Positions 13,001-26,399 of a DNA stretch of 64,000 nt are shown one piece after another. The notes under the pieces are model-generated. The model saw only the letters and a list, made by a program, of their open reading frames with translations. It was not told the origin of the DNA and made no database searches. The stretch is from NCBI GenBank assembly GCA_033002965.1, contig JAURVB010004884.1, positions 1-64,000 on the forward strand, read 5' to 3'. The position numbers and the translations under genes were made by a program. Each line of letters begins with the position of its first letter. Within the stretch, counting starts at the first letter, position 1. The stretch is from Piper betle (Eukaryota; Streptophyta; Magnoliopsida; Piperales; Piperaceae).

Positions 13001-16000
13001 TTCTGGATTAGAAAGGGGGTCTGCTTCACTAACACTTTGAAGAAGTGAAGCATCTCTCCCGGCAGTTGGTGTTGCAGTTCCAGAGGAAGCAGCAACTCTT
13101 CTTACTCTGTCAGAGGGGCCTTGTCTTTCTCCCCCATCATCATGTCCATCAGCACTTCCAATCTCCACTTCCAGACTGCGAAGGCTCTCACCCAAAGTTG
13201 CACCACTTCCTCCACTCTCTTGGCTCACTGCTTCGACATCACGCACAGCTGCATCACTGCGTTCAAACTGCATGTCATTATCTGCTCGTCCCATTTCAAC
13301 ATTGCCCGCTCCTTCTGAACCTTCATTGCAAGATGCAGCAGTTATAACTTCAGTATTAACATTAGCCTCCACAGTTATCTCCTCCCTTAATTCTTCTGTC
13401 TCTCGAGTTTGGTTGGCATCACCATTATCTTGTGGTTGCAATGTTGTAATCTGATTAGGCGCTTGATGTTGAGAGGGTCGTCTAAGTTGTGACACAAGCA
13501 GCTCCTCAAAACCCTGAGGTATAACAGGCCCACTAGATCCACTGCTGCGAGGCTGACTCCCATCCAACCACATGTTAAGTCTATGTCCATGCCGTCCATT
13601 CCTCAGTGTTCGGAAGATGGCATCCAATCGTGACAAACTGTTCTCAATGCCTCGATCTGAAAAACCATCATCAGAGGCAGCATCTGTCAAGATATAAACA
13701 GCATAAAATTCATTGAGTTAAGAAAATAATGATTCTATGATTAAAGTTCCATTTACATCCAAATATCAACAATGTTTGTTGTTTACCTGTTGGCCTGTGT
13801 GTAACCATTTGAGATGAAGACGGTTCAATCAAAAGTGGGTGTTGAAGAGGAGTGCCATGATCCGTACCCCTTCCAAGGAGATTATAAATTGATGTTGTAC
13901 GCCCTCGACGGCGAGAACCAAAGACTTCAACTGGCATTACATGAAGAGCTTCATTGGAGAAATTATTATCCCTTCCCAAAACCTCAATTTGCTCAAGCAT
14001 ATTGATACCATTTATGCTTTCCTCCAACCTCAGAATCACACCATCCTCATCATCCTCATCATCCTCATCTTCTTCTTCTAACAGGTCTTCATCAAACTCA
14101 TCCTCATCAATCTCGTGATCATCCTGATCAGTATCAGGATGTGACATATGATGCACCTCATCCTCCTCCAAGTTATTATGTTCCTCCTCTTCCTCATCTT
14201 CATCCTCATCTCCATCATCTCCCTCTTCTCCTGTCATCTCCTCATCATCATCCTCATCCTCATCAGAGTTCTCTTGCAAATTATGAGAAATATCAAAACT
14301 TATTTCAACACTACTAATATTTCCATTTACCAGACCTCCACCTTCCTCTGTTGTCTCATGCATAAAATCGTCTTCATTACCATCCACGTCTTGATCATGG
14401 TCCATATCATCGGTGTTGGAATCTGAACTTCTTGATGCCTGGACTCCAGGAGCAACTTCATTCTCATCTGGTTGAGACACTGCTTCCAAGACCTGAAACC
14501 TATTATTACCATCATTTTCAGCAGGTCTTGAAGATGGGTTTTCGTCAGAAGCAGGATTTGATGAACCTGGTTCCTTTGAAGAGGAATGGTCTGCAGCATG
14601 AACATGCTCCTTCGTAACAGATTCCAGAGCCTTAACAATTCCGCTAGCAATCTTGGAAGATTCAGGGTGATCCAAATCCAAAATTCTAAGAGCACCAGTC
14701 AAGGAGTGCACCAATCCAACATCAATAAACGTAGCTGAAGCTTCTGCAGATATGTAAGATCCTGTGGGTGACCGTGCAGATAAAATATCATTTAGTAGAT
14801 CAACATAAGCATTGATATTACAGTCTGGAACTCTGTACCCATCAGTTGTATCAACTAGCTCATTGAAGATATTATTAATCTCAAGGAAAACCCTTTTGCG
14901 ACTCTCCGAAGAGCGGATAGAAGCTGCAACCAAGAATTGGCTTGCTCTAGATGCTAACTTGTGCCTCCAGTCACCTTCTAACTTTTTGCTTCCATCTTTC
15001 TTATAGCTGCCAGGATATGGGAGAAAGTTGTGAATGACATGATGAAATATCCCGTTCCCTCCACCGGTATTTCCACTGTTGTTGTGATGAATAGGACCTC
15101 GACTGTTACTAACTTCAGTGTCTTTTCTCAGCAGAATGTGCACAGATGAAGCATATGTTAAAAATATTTCAGTCAACAGCTTCAAAATGAAAACAGTCTT
15201 GGCAAGAGAAGCTGAGGCATCCTGACATCCTGAGTTACTCTCTTCAGTTACTGTAGCAATAGCTTTTCCTTTAGCTTTACTGGATGGAGTTCCATCAATC
15301 TCCATGTCAGCTAAGGACAGGGTAGGAGAGATTCCAGAGGCCGGACTGTCATCCTTTAGAGGGGGTACAAAAGTCAAAACAGCATCCAGAAGAAACTCAA
15401 TAACACTAACAAAACTATGTGGCGGCTTCCTATGTGTCTTGCCACCTTTGACACTTGAATCAGGAAGCTTTACTTTTCCGTCAGAGCCTTGCTGCTTGTC
15501 TTTATCATTTTCTTTTTCCTTTGATTTGTCCTTCTCACGATCCTTTAATAGAACTACATGTGGTCGTTCTCCAACCATCTCAACCTCGCATACAGATTTT
15601 GCAGCCAGTAGAAAAACTTCAGGATCCCGCAAAACAACAGCAGATAGATTTTGAAGAAAATGCCTAGGTGTAATCCTTCCATTTGAAAGCCTGCTCGTGG
15701 CCCCCAGCATGCTGTGTCTTATTTCTGTTTCCATGGCTTGCTGCAGAGTTTGTGGATCCTCAAGGATATGCCTGACTATTGTAGCAGCAATACTATCAAA
15801 CCCAGTAAATAAGCTGCTTGTGGGTAAAGATAGCAAAGAAGACAAACCTCCTGCCTCAAGGAAGGTAATTGCAACTGAATGGACCTTGGTGAGTGTTGCA
15901 CATAATTGAAGAATCACATGCATAGTTTCAAAGGGAAGTTGACTATGAATACACCGACATCCAATCTCAATAAGCTTTTTTTGCTCAGATAAATCTATGA

Positions 16001-19000
16001 TGCGTGGGTTGACTCCCAAAACAGTTCGTAAGCTATTGGACTTGTCATCAGAAATCACTGGTGTCTTATTGCTAACATCATCCTTCTTTGACTGCTCCGC
16101 AGAAGAAATTTCTGAATTCTGCTTCGGATCCACCTGTAACATGCGATCAATTGCAAGAAAAGCCACTGTGACCCACTTTGGCACCTGGGGCTTATCCCCA
16201 TTAGACAAGCTAGGTTCCCACTGAGAAAGAACTTCCAAAGCAACTTTCACCAGACCGCCTTTCAAGGCAACTTCTCTGGCTGCAGAATCATCATGTAATA
16301 CCAATGCAAGCACATGAAAGAGGGCAGAAAGTAAAACATTTTTGCCACTAGACAGTTTCACATGATCAAGAATAAATGCAACCACCTTGTCCCGGTAATG
16401 ACCATCATTTTGAGAACAGATCATCACAAGAAAGTCACGGACTGGAAAAGCTAACGGCTCTTTCATTTGCAAAAGCTTAATACATGTAGATAACAATTCA
16501 TCAACTGAAGGAAGTTGAACCACTTCTTCTTCCAGCTCAGTGCTCTCAGGGACAGCAGTGGCATCATCCTTCATGGATGTGTCAGAGCTTCCCAGAGACA
16601 TAGCAAGAGCACGGGCAAGTTCAACATCTTCTTGGATTTCTTCTGGGTGTGTAAACAACCAATCCATTGCCATCTCAACGCTGTTTGTTCCCACTTGCCT
16701 AAGTGCTTCTTCTGCCCTAGGTCTGGAAAACCCCATCTCAACAATCATTGATATTGATGATTCATCTGGCGGGGGGCCTGCGACTCTAGACCCATTGATA
16801 ATGTTGACATTTTTTACTTCAACTCCCGAGTAAATATGCCTCACAATAGAAATAATTACTGCCATAAATTCATAGCTACACTCACAAAATTGAGGATCAT
16901 TCCAGATAGGAAGCACTGCCTTCAGAACTTTTGACTGTAGTACCTTCACAAATGTTTCAGGATCACGAGGAAAAGGAATACTAAAACTAAAGAGAGGCTG
17001 TGCAAGTAAATTTTTTGTGAAAGGTGAAATGATGAAGGATGATGTCACCAAGTGGTCCATAAGATTACCATAACTTGCTAAGGGCCCATATATCCATGAA
17101 TTATTGTTTTCACTTTTCTCATCTTGTCTCAAATTTCCATCATCAGTGTCCATGGGAGAAGAAGGCCCCCCCTGTTAACGGCAAAGAGCAACTGGCTGGT
17201 AGCTTCAAAAGTGGTTAAAATAGTCTGGACAACTCCTTGACCATAAAAACAATTCACCAAAAATGGGTTGCATGATTCTGTACTCTCTAATAAAATGCTA
17301 TCAACAAAATCAACAACTTTACCCAAAAAACGGCACTTTGTTGATATAACACCTTCTGAATTGGATGGGTCAGCAACTCCAACAAAATTTAGGTGATCTA
17401 ACACTATGGAAGCAATTGTAGACACAACAGCTTTAGTGGAAGGAGGTATGTTTGTAGTGTCATCACGACGCCTTGATGGAAGAAGCATTACTTTTCCCAA
17501 CTCTAGAAACAGATGGCTTATATGAAAGGAAAGTGACCTCAACATGTCACAGCAAGAAGAATAATATGGCCTCTGCTGGTCCTCTGTTCTGCTAGGCGTT
17601 CCACCATCCTCCGAACTAGATTGATGGGTAGATACAGGCCTTACACTTGATGCCCCTTCAATACCTGATCGCCGATGGAAACCACTGCCACGACCAAGGT
17701 CACGATACAAGTTAATGAGATCAAAAAATTGAGATTCAACACTCCAACTGGAGGATCTTCTCCTCAGAAGAGGATCAATAAACTGCCGAAAAGAATTAAA
17801 CCTTTGGTCCTCCGGCCCACTGGCAGCACTTGCATCTAATTTTTGTGAATCTCCAGAACCAGAGGCACTACCACCTGCCTCGACTTTTGAATCATCTAAT
17901 AGTGCAATCTGCCATAGAATTTCACGATGCACACGGCCAATATCTATGAGAACATCCTGGCTTCCATCTCCAAATACAGAAAGTAAAGCTGTAACCCATC
18001 TTGTATCCTTTGATGCCGCAAGAAATAGAAGAAATTCGACAACAAAAAGAGATGAAAAGATCCCACTATCTGGAGTGGAACCAGGTGCAAGTAAGAAGGA
18101 ACCTCCAACAGAACTTATCCCGCTCAAAGCTTTCTTCAAATGCTCACGCAAAGAAGAGCAAAAAGCTTGTGCAAGTGGGCCTGAATGATATTGTGTAAAA
18201 CCCTTAAAGACCACAGTGCTATGTAGAGCAATAGACATCCCTTCCGACGACTGCGCGATGCTAGGTCGAAGAAGAAGCTTCATCAAAGCTTCTATACCTT
18301 TTTTCTCAACAAATAACCTACAAGTTTCAGTGTTCTCCATAATTCGATGGACAAGAACCATCAAATGAAAAATGCAGAGTTGAATAAACCGCTCATTACT
18401 GATGCCATCTAATGTGGGTTCTCCTGATACAAACAAATTATCATGTGAATCAGTTTCCATTGCACTGATGCCATCTGCATTCATAGAAGATCCACCAGAG
18501 ATTGCTTCCCCCATCAAAGCAAGCTTTTCCACGATCTCAATAATTATTTCGACACCAGTGCTCCTCAAAGATGACACATGCCGCAGGAGTTCCTCTACAG
18601 CATTTGCGAGTGGGACCACACCTTCATTCATTGCAACCACATACTTCTTGCCAGTAAAAGTGTCAGCTAAAAACCGAAGCGCGGCAGTTTCCTTGACTGC
18701 TTCTAAACCTTTCGGATTAAGACAAATAGCACCAAGCCCACTTGGTACACAAGTAAGAGCTTTGGAAGATGGGAGGATGCCAGCTTTTACAGAAGACAGA
18801 AAAGCATCCGGAAGACCCATCTCATGTAAAACGACAAAACATGTGGGATCCTTGTGAATTATTTCGCTCATTACAGTTACTGCAGAGAAGTATATTTCGC
18901 CTCCAAATTTGTTCACATTGTGAAATATGACTGACAAAGAAGAAATTAGGCAATTGTCAGGGCTATTGAGAGCTCTTCCAGAATTTGCAGGAGCATAAGT

Positions 19001-22000
19001 GGCAGATCCCAATGCCTTCAACAAAGCTTTAATCAGCCTTTTCTGAGCATACAGAAAATCTCCTGATTTTGAGAAGTCCCCAGTAACCATAAGATCATTG
19101 CTTCCACAGTTCACTCTGTCAACTTCCGTCTTCAATCTATGAGCCAGAAGTTCAACACCACCAAGATCTTTGAACAAGGATACAGCTGCATTGCTATAAT
19201 CCATTAGCTTTTGAAGAGTCTTCACAGCAGAGCAGACAAGACCCATGTGAGCCGAATCAGAATCCTCCAGTAGCGGCAATAAAGTGGGAACCATCCCTGA
19301 TCCTCTTATTGCGCTGCCTGAACTTGAAGAAGAGATAACATGAAGCAAGTAGAACTGCAAGAGAGCCTCCACAAAAGAAAGAGAAGATGGGTCACTTGCA
19401 TTTGCATTCAACAGATGAACAGCTTTTTGAAGAACACTCAATAGAACCATCCGATTTCCACTAGCAGATATAATGCTGGATCCACTTAATACCCTAGCCC
19501 GCTCATGCGAAGAAGAATAAGCTGCTAATTGTGCCCCCAGATCCAACATAGCTAGAGTTCTTATTGTTCCCGGTACAGCTTCTTCCGAGCGAACAAGCCT
19601 AATCAGTTCATTGGTGTACTCCGGTTCATTTGCAAAAAAGGATACCAGTTCATCATGAGCATCATTAGACTGGACCAACACAATAAAAGCAAGAAGGCAG
19701 ATTCTGCTATACAGCCGGCACGTTTTGGGTGATCTGAATGCACGGGCATACCTTATACGAGTTAACAAGGAAAATCTGTGCTCCTGAGGCACATTGAACT
19801 CACTCACTAACTGGCTTAGCAGCGTCAAGTCATCCTCCATATGTAAATGCAGATGTGGTATGCGTATTACATGCAAATTGGAAGAATTTTGCTTCTTATC
19901 CTTCAAATTCTCAGTGTAGAATTCAAAATGGAGAGTAGAACCAAGTCGGAACTGCGATTTGTCAGCATTCTCTTGTATGTCGGCTGGAAATAAGGAAAAT
20001 TGTTCCTCCGGGTTTTTCTCATTCGCCATTACACAATTATACAATCCCAACCCTTCTTCTTTGCTTCCCCATCCTTGTGCTAAAGAGAGAAGGTAATTGT
20101 TCAAGGAACCACACCCAATCAGCTTCCCACTCACATGCAGCTTTGATGGGTTTATCTTCACCAAGGCTGAAAGAGTCTCTAAAGTAGCTATAAGAATCTC
20201 TGGATCTGTAGTCGCAAGCAACGCTTTGAAATGCTGATGAAAGAAAAATGTGAAGTAATAAATATATAATAACTTTTACTTCAAATCCTAATTGAAAATA
20301 AAAATTACGAAATGTTGCTAAAAAGGCAACTCTACTTAACTTCTATAGGTCCATTGACTATGAAGAATTCTATGAGAATTTATTCAATGACCTTTCTACA
20401 TTTTAGAAAAAAAAAACAGGCAAAAGAATGAAACATGCCAAAATGTATAATAAGCCAAAATAGATATTGAAGTAGGGATTCATATGGATATACAGAATTC
20501 TTTAAGAGCATATAAAATTCTAATACCAGCAGGTTCTATACATGTTAAAAACATAAACAAACTAAAACATAAAAGAAGCCAAAATGGTTGATGTGGGTAA
20601 ACAACAAAATGGACCATACCTCCAAACCGCTGAATGAACTCTTGCCGTGGCAATTCTCCAATATTATTTGCATCACCCTTAATATTTGCAAAACAGCATG
20701 CTTTGGAAACGTACCACTATTGTCAATGAGATTATCGGACAATAGAAGGTCTTTTCTACCAGACACATAGGTCTTAAAGTAAGTATCAAAGTGCAAAAAC
20801 AAAGGTGTCCAATGATGGAAATTACCCTAAATTAATAACAAATGACCAAGATCAGCAAATGCACTGACTAATAATATCACCAAAACAGTAAGCAAGTACA
20901 TAACTATGCGAACCTTATTGTATTCCCATCGAAATCCTGAGAGAGGTATTGCTATATCTTGTAAAGGGCTTTTAATAACCTTGTCAATGAAGCTTTTAAC
21001 CTCAGGAGGCTGCAGAAATGGAATGGCATCAAGGTTTTATCCAAAAATATTAAAACACATTTCCAATCTACAACAATGTAATACAGCATCAGGTTTCACA
21101 CCATTGAATGATAGATAGATATAGATTATGACCCAAAGCGCACTAGATATGACATGCACACTTGAAACACATTTCCAATCTACAACACTGTACTACGGCA
21201 TCAGGTTTCACGCCATTGAATGATATATGAATATAAATTATAACTGAAGTTCACTAGATTTGACATTTGCACGCTTAATTTTGCTAATTTGGTCTCAAAA
21301 AATGGAACTTCTTATCAGAAAAAAATAACACTTCTGCACCTTAAAAGCACCCAATCATAAAGGACATCCACAAACTTGATAATTAAAAGAACCTGACGGC
21401 GTATTTGGTGTTTCACATAAATTTCTTTTTTCTTCTCTTACGTTTTAAAATGAATTCAGTTCAATGCAACCAACAAAGAGAGATATATTCATCAAACATA
21501 TGCTTCCATTTCAATTAGAAAATGAAAACCCTGCAACCATTAAAGAGATATATATTCGGTAAACATATGTGTCGTTTTTCAATTAAAAAACAAAAACGCT
21601 AATCAACTTTCATCAAGAATATGCTTCATTTTTCAATTAGATAACGAAAACACTCATCAACTCCTGCACAGTAACATCGTCAAGTACAAAAGCTACGTAA
21701 AGCCCACAATGAGCCATCTGGACTAAATTCAGCTCTGCAATGCATGCAAAGCATATGCACTAGCCAAATCAATATCAGTCCCTAACAAAATAAATCGAAT
21801 TCCTACTGAAGTACAGCAAGAATCCATTTTTCAACAACAAACTCAACTCGCAGGTGCCAATTCATAAATAAACCAATCTCACAAATAATTGAAGTAACAG
21901 CACACAACTACTTAACCACACACAAACAAAGCCAAACAGCAGCCTAACCATGGACAAAAGCTCCACCAGTTAAACACCACGATTAATATCGGATTAAGCA

Positions 22001-22139
22001 GGGACTCGACAACAACAAACAGAAAACAAGCGCCGATACTCACAGGCTCTGACTCCAATTTCAGGGAGGGTCCGAGCACGCCCTCGCCGGACAGCAGCTG
22101 CCGGAGCCGCAAGGGCAGGCTCGATCTCAGCCCCGCCAT
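7093..22139 (-). CDS. UPL1: HECT E3 ubiquitin ligase, UPL1/UPL2 type (one frame break)
   Basis: Giant HECT ubiquitin ligase. Coding exons in gene order: 22139-22044, 21009-20914, 20826-20620, 20233-13787, 13683-12665, 12579-12280, 12205-11998, 10981-10719, 10638-10385, 10136-9014, 8939-8793, 8709-8629, 8544-8319, 8238-8099, 7498-7392, 7195-7093. All junctions are GT-AG and phases agree. Product about 3605 aa, close to Arabidopsis UPL1/UPL2. The N-terminus starts [16 protein letters not shown], followed by armadillo-like DUF908/DUF913 regions. A UBA domain lies near residues 1290-1331 ([20 protein letters not shown]) and a UIM-like helix ([13 protein letters not shown]) follows it. A long Asp/Glu tract is encoded around 14040-14270. 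The C-terminal HECT domain (about 3240-3605) carries the catalytic Cys in [14 protein letters not shown] and ends GFGFG. The only defect is a one-base frame shift at 17166-17172. UPL1 and UPL2 cannot be told apart here. Confidence 0.95.
11644..11919. mobile_element. Non-autonomous hAT-like MITE in a UPL intron
   Basis: A 276-bp insertion in the intron 10982-11997 of the UPL gene. It is flanked by a perfect 8-bp direct repeat CTTCAGGG (11636-11643 and 11920-11927). Its ends are GTCTGTTTGG and, as reverse complement of the right end, CTTTGTTTGG (8 of 10 matching). An 8-bp target duplication with short inverted ends is the hallmark of hAT elements. No transposase is encoded; the short open frames inside are not conserved proteins. 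Confidence 0.75.
17161..17175 (-). other. Frame break in a G7 run inside the UPL coding exon
   Basis: Reading the large exon on the minus strand, ..LLFAVNR is followed by a run of seven G and then goes out of frame, stopping at 17129. The conserved continuation [11 protein letters not shown] resumes one frame over. One more G (eight) or two fewer (five) restores a continuous frame; related UPLs read NR-x-PxSPM at this point. No GT-AG intron fits. The rest of the 10.8-kb coding sequence is open, so a homopolymer miscount in the assembly is more likely than a dead gene. Confidence 0.85.
21053..21276. repeat. Tandem duplication, 112-bp unit, in UPL intron 1
   Basis: Two diverged direct copies begin with the same 'aaacacatttccaatctaca' at 21053 and 21165. 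Each contains 'catcaggtttca.gccattgaatgata' or 'catcaggtttca.accattgaatgata'. The repeat lies inside the intron between coding exons 1 and 2 (21010-22043). It does not touch the exon or the splice sites. Confidence 0.7.
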
Positions 22140-22542
22140 GGATCTCCGATTGAAGCCGACGCCTTTCCGCCGCCGTCAAACTGCACCACGGGAACGAAAT
22201 CAGCATCAACCCCCAAAAACCCCATCCAAAAAATCTCAAAAAAAAAAACCCAAAAAATGGGCAAAAAACAGATAATCGAGAACGGCGACGGCGGTGAAGG
22301 ATGAGGGACGGAATCGTACGCATGGAGAGCAGGTGGAAACCGGCCAGCGATGATCGGAGGGGGAAAAAGGTGACAACTTTATTTTTGGTCCGTACAAGGA
22401 GGGATCGGGGAGTGGAAGAATGGAGGGTCAGGTGAGAGGACGAAGAAAGGGGCGCTACTTCAAGGGAGGCGGCGCATGGTAATAAAGTATAACGTGGCAG
22501 TGCTATTGTGCGCTCCCTAATGGGGTGGGGTGTTTTCGTCAT
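22140..22542 (-). promoter_or_regulatory. 5' leader, possible leader intron and promoter of UPL
   Basis: GC-richer sequence upstream of the UPL start codon. A reverse-strand acceptor-like TGGTGCAG ends near 22181. A donor-like GTACGATT lies near 22319, so the 5' UTR may contain a roughly 140-bp intron. This is suggested by splice motifs and base composition only. Confidence 0.35.
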
Positions 22543-23971
22543 TCTGGCTTAGGAGGGTTGAGGCGGCGGGGTCGGCCTACCTGGACGAGGGTAGCGACTC
22601 ATATAAAAAGGGGTGTGGGTTAATTAGGGTTAGGGTACCGAATTTATTTTTGGCCTTAGGATAGGTTGCTTGTTTTTATTGTTTCTTCTTTTTTTAAAAA
22701 AAAAACTAGTCAAGTACTTGAAATTTGAAATTTATTAATAATATATAAAAACTATATAAAAAAGTTAAATTTTAAAAAATATAAGCAATTATTATTTTTT
22801 AAAGAAATGGTGAATATATATTTAAATTTAATAAAAAAATATCCATTTCTAGAATAAAATAGCACATAATTTATGTTAAAGATAAATAAAAATCTTAATT
22901 AAGCACGTTTTGATAAGTAAAATATTTTAATTTGAGTAAAATCTAAAATTCAGACAGAGTCTATTATTTTTATAAGATTTTTGTGCCAGATATAATTATA
23001 CTCTAATTTTTTCCTAACAATAAATAATAATAATAATGATAATACTAATAATAAATGAAAAAAAATCCTAAATTATATAAAAATCTTAAATAAAAATTGT
23101 GTAAAAATTTGAAATTAAATATGCATTGTTAAATAACAAACTTTAATTTGAGTAATATGACTACAAACATATAAGTAAAATTCACCATTTGGATAAAATT
23201 ATACTCGAGAGTTTTTAATAATAAACAATAATAATTATAAAAATTTTAATTAAGTAAGCATTAATGGACCTAAATCTAATGGCTGAAAGACAATTGACTA
23301 AAAAATATATATATAAAAAGTAGTGATCGGCAAAATAAAAAAAGGCTATCACTTGTTGTGATGTACAAGTTGAGACAGCCGTGAGTTTAATTTTGGGTCT
23401 GCTTCATTCATGATTCAATTTTGCATGCAGGTCCACGAAGTTACAATCCCAAAATCTAACATTAACTCCAGATATAGGATTTCCACAGTGGTGTGAGCTA
23501 ATAATCAACATCGGTAAGCATCAGGCAGTAAATATCTATATTGATGCGTTCGAGGCTTCATGCATGTGGAGCAGGAAAATAAAATTTCCCAAAAAATTGG
23601 CCTCTTATCTCACGACACATTGAAATCGATCTGGTAACACGTCACCATTTTTTAACCTTTTTCCCCTTAGAACCAACTTAATCAATCATGGGAGAGAGAA
23701 TAAAAACAACTCCTGATATCAAACATTTAGTTTGGCAAGAACGATGGTAGTCTTTGGGATCATACAAACCACAGCTCAACGTGATCAACAGACTAAATTC
23801 CTTCACGCTAAAATTATTGTGGCAGAGCTGATGTGCAAAGTCTTATCTATGAAGCTGCGCACTAAATTTCTGCCAGCACAGAAAAAATTAAGAATTGACC
23901 AAATGCCACGCAGAAAAAAGAACATAGACAGTAGGTTGCAATGTGGTCACAATCAGAAGAATCAAGGATCA
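22543..23971. other. Intergenic spacer, no gene seen
   Basis: Very AT-rich between about 22690 and 23340, then ordinary spacer. Nothing on either strand resembles a conserved protein or RNA. The end adjoining 23972 should be the 3' UTR of the SLX9-like gene. Confidence 0.5.
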
Positions 23972-26090
23972 TCAAGTTTCCATGGCCTGAAGGGGGGCCA
24001 AAGCCTTGGACAGTTTTTTCTTCCCACTTTTCTGGTTTTTAACTAGATTGTTTTCCTTGCTGTCGCTTGCAGGAGGTTGTGTGTTCTTCAAATATTGGTG
24101 AATGGCAGCTAATGGGTCAGCCTGGAATGCAGAATCTTGCAGAACCGTCTCCAGGTGGGCACTTTCTTTCTGTCTGAGGGAATGGACATCGATACGTCGA
24201 TCAAAAAACATCTCAGTCCTAACCACAACTTTGAAAAATGAAATCATTCAATTTCAGATAACGTACAACAGCTTATGCCTGGATTTGCAGTTCAATTTCA
24301 AGGATTCACGGTAAGGTTGGACAGCATTTACATCTGGAAGATATTCTGAAACTGTAGAGAGATCATTCCCATGTGGAAGATATTCTGATAGTGTAGAGAG
24401 ATCATAAGCCTTCAGCTTTTTTTGACGACTTCTGAGTTTCTTCTTCTGAACCAATATTAGTTTTCCGGTCAATACAACAATTACATCCAAATTAAATTTC
24501 TAACATAAAAATATGTAATTAAAGAATCAAGGTAATTAAAAATTATGCAATTCATAGCGTACAAGAGATACCTTTTCAATAGTTTTCTTAGCACTCAGAG
24601 AAGCAACAGTATCCCTGACCTCTGTTTGTACAATACATCACGACTTAGGAACTTAATTTAAATTAGTAGTATTTAAAACAACATAGAGAAAAAGAGAAGG
24701 CTACAATCACTCACTGGAATAGAAATTCAGCTTCTTTTCAAACTTTTGCTTCGTACGTTTGTTTTCATTGCTGGAACCAGACCTGAATTATAATTTGCAC
24801 AGAAATGAATAGTAATGTAGAATATAGAAAATTACATGTCATGGCCCATGACAAGAATAATAGCAAAGACAAGAATACATGGATCCAGAAATCATCTATT
24901 TGTGCCCAAGACAGAGGCATCTGACATTAACAGCATTGGCTTAAAAAAATTGCATTTGAAAGTTGTCAAGAATAGCATCTTGCCGTCTAAAATTTTACCA
25001 TTTGTAATCGTATAGATCCTAGTTTAGGATCCATGCCCCCTAACAAGCTTTGGGTATCAGGTGGAAAAATAAGAAGAAGAAGAATAGGCAGCCAGCAAAA
25101 TTAAATCAGTAAAAAAAGGCTTAAAATATAATCTTGTCAATGTTTAAGTATTAGATTCAACACATTATGGGCAAAAAAATTACTGAAGATAACATGATAT
25201 AACTAGCCTACATCTTTGGGCCTAGACAGCATGGGGAAATAGGGACCCTTGCATCAACCATATCCCGACTAGAAATAATTTAGTATAGAAAAAGTCTGCA
25301 AGGAGTGCAAACTCATAAAAAATTAGAATACATTAAGTGAATTCTATAAAAATTTCAAAAACAGCAGTAAGAGCAAACCTATAGAAAAGATCTATACATA
25401 TTTAGCGAATTTCCAACAGTTTCATTAAACATACAAATAAACACTAGTTAAAGAGTTTATTGCATTTAATAATTGCAGGTTCAACTCAGCGTATTTCCAA
25501 TGCTTATGATTTGTGCTGCTGTATACATTGTTGTAAACTTAGATGGTTTAATCAATTGTCAACAGAACCTCAGGCTGTAAGGAAAGGGAATAATTCAATA
25601 CCCACACTGTTCCTTTCTTACTAGCTATCAAGAAAACTACCATAACACGTAGAGTTAGTGCATAGCCTTCATAAACACAAATATAAAAAGACAGGCTAAA
25701 GCTGTTAGAAAAGTTAACAAAACATTATTTATCATTCTCACGTTTAAACCAAGTTTAATGGCTTAGAAAGTGAAGTAACACAGTAGAAAATAGTCCCTTT
25801 GGTAATAAAATGGTGCAAAGCAATAATTCTCCTAGCATACACCTCAGGGAGGATTACAACCTACGCCCTCTCTAACATGTAAATTCAAATGGTTTAACCA
25901 CTTGTCAGCCCAAACTGTTATAAATGCAAACCAAATTATATTTACTCTAACATCCAGTAAAGAAACTAATGCCGATTACATGATACGAATCATTAATACA
26001 CCCCCCCCCAAAAAAAAGAAAACGCTTAAATAATCAAAGCAGAAACTAAGTGCACACCAATTCAACTTACCTCAACCTGGTCAATCCCAT
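23972..26090 (-). CDS. SLX9: SLX9-like ribosome biogenesis protein
   Basis: A small basic nucleolar-type protein of 172 aa. Coding exons in gene order: 26090-26071, 24782-24715, 24621-24572, 24445-24267, 24173-23972. The phases fit (20+68+50+179+202 nt). It starts MGLTRLRSGSSNENKRTKQK. Family landmarks are KFEKKLNFYSKVRDTVASL, KKKKLRSRQKKLKAYDLS and ESAHLETVLQDSAFQADPL, then a Lys-rich tail. SLX9 homologues act in pre-40S (18S rRNA) maturation and export in yeast. That role is inferred here. A short direct repeat of 13 codons in the middle exon is unusual (separate entry). The start is chosen because the tiny first exon is the only one joining in frame. A non-coding first exon probably lies at 26251 to about 26360, upstream of a leader intron. 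Confidence 0.85.
24335..24412 (-). repeat. 39-bp in-frame tandem duplication inside SLX9-like exon
   Basis: Two copies beginning 'tggaagatattctga' start at 24335 and 24374 on the plus strand. In the protein they give DLSTLSEYLPHGN and DLSTVSEYLPDVN in succession. The unit is a multiple of three, so the frame survives. Confidence 0.85.
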
Positions 26091-26169
26091 TCCTAGCAAA
26101 AGCGATACCCAATGTTTCACCTGCAATCACATAACACTTCACAATTTGTGTTCAAACAATCGAAGCAGA

Positions 26170-26199
26170 AATAATAATAATAATAATAATAATAATAAA
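26170..26199. repeat. (ATA)n microsatellite
   Basis: About ten ATA trinucleotides between the SLX9-like start codon and its probable non-coding first exon, most likely in the leader intron. Confidence 0.9.
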
Positions 26200-26399
26200 C
26201 ACCACTATAAATGCTAACAGAAGAGAGAGGTCGGGGAATCGGATGTTTACGGGTGAGAGAGGAAGAGGAGGTAGCGAAAGTTTGTATCTTTCAACCGATT
26301 TAGAGTTGTCGGCAACGTTTCGTCGACGGCGACGGGCGAGGCGGCGGAGAGGGCAGAGACCGAGGTCGGAGATGAAAATGTTTTAATTAAGTAATTTGA

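Noticed and set aside
17129..17175. An intron or two separate genes at the UPL frame break
   Set aside because: No GT-AG pair joins the two frames without deleting conserved residues. The protein is continuous with known UPL sequences across the point.
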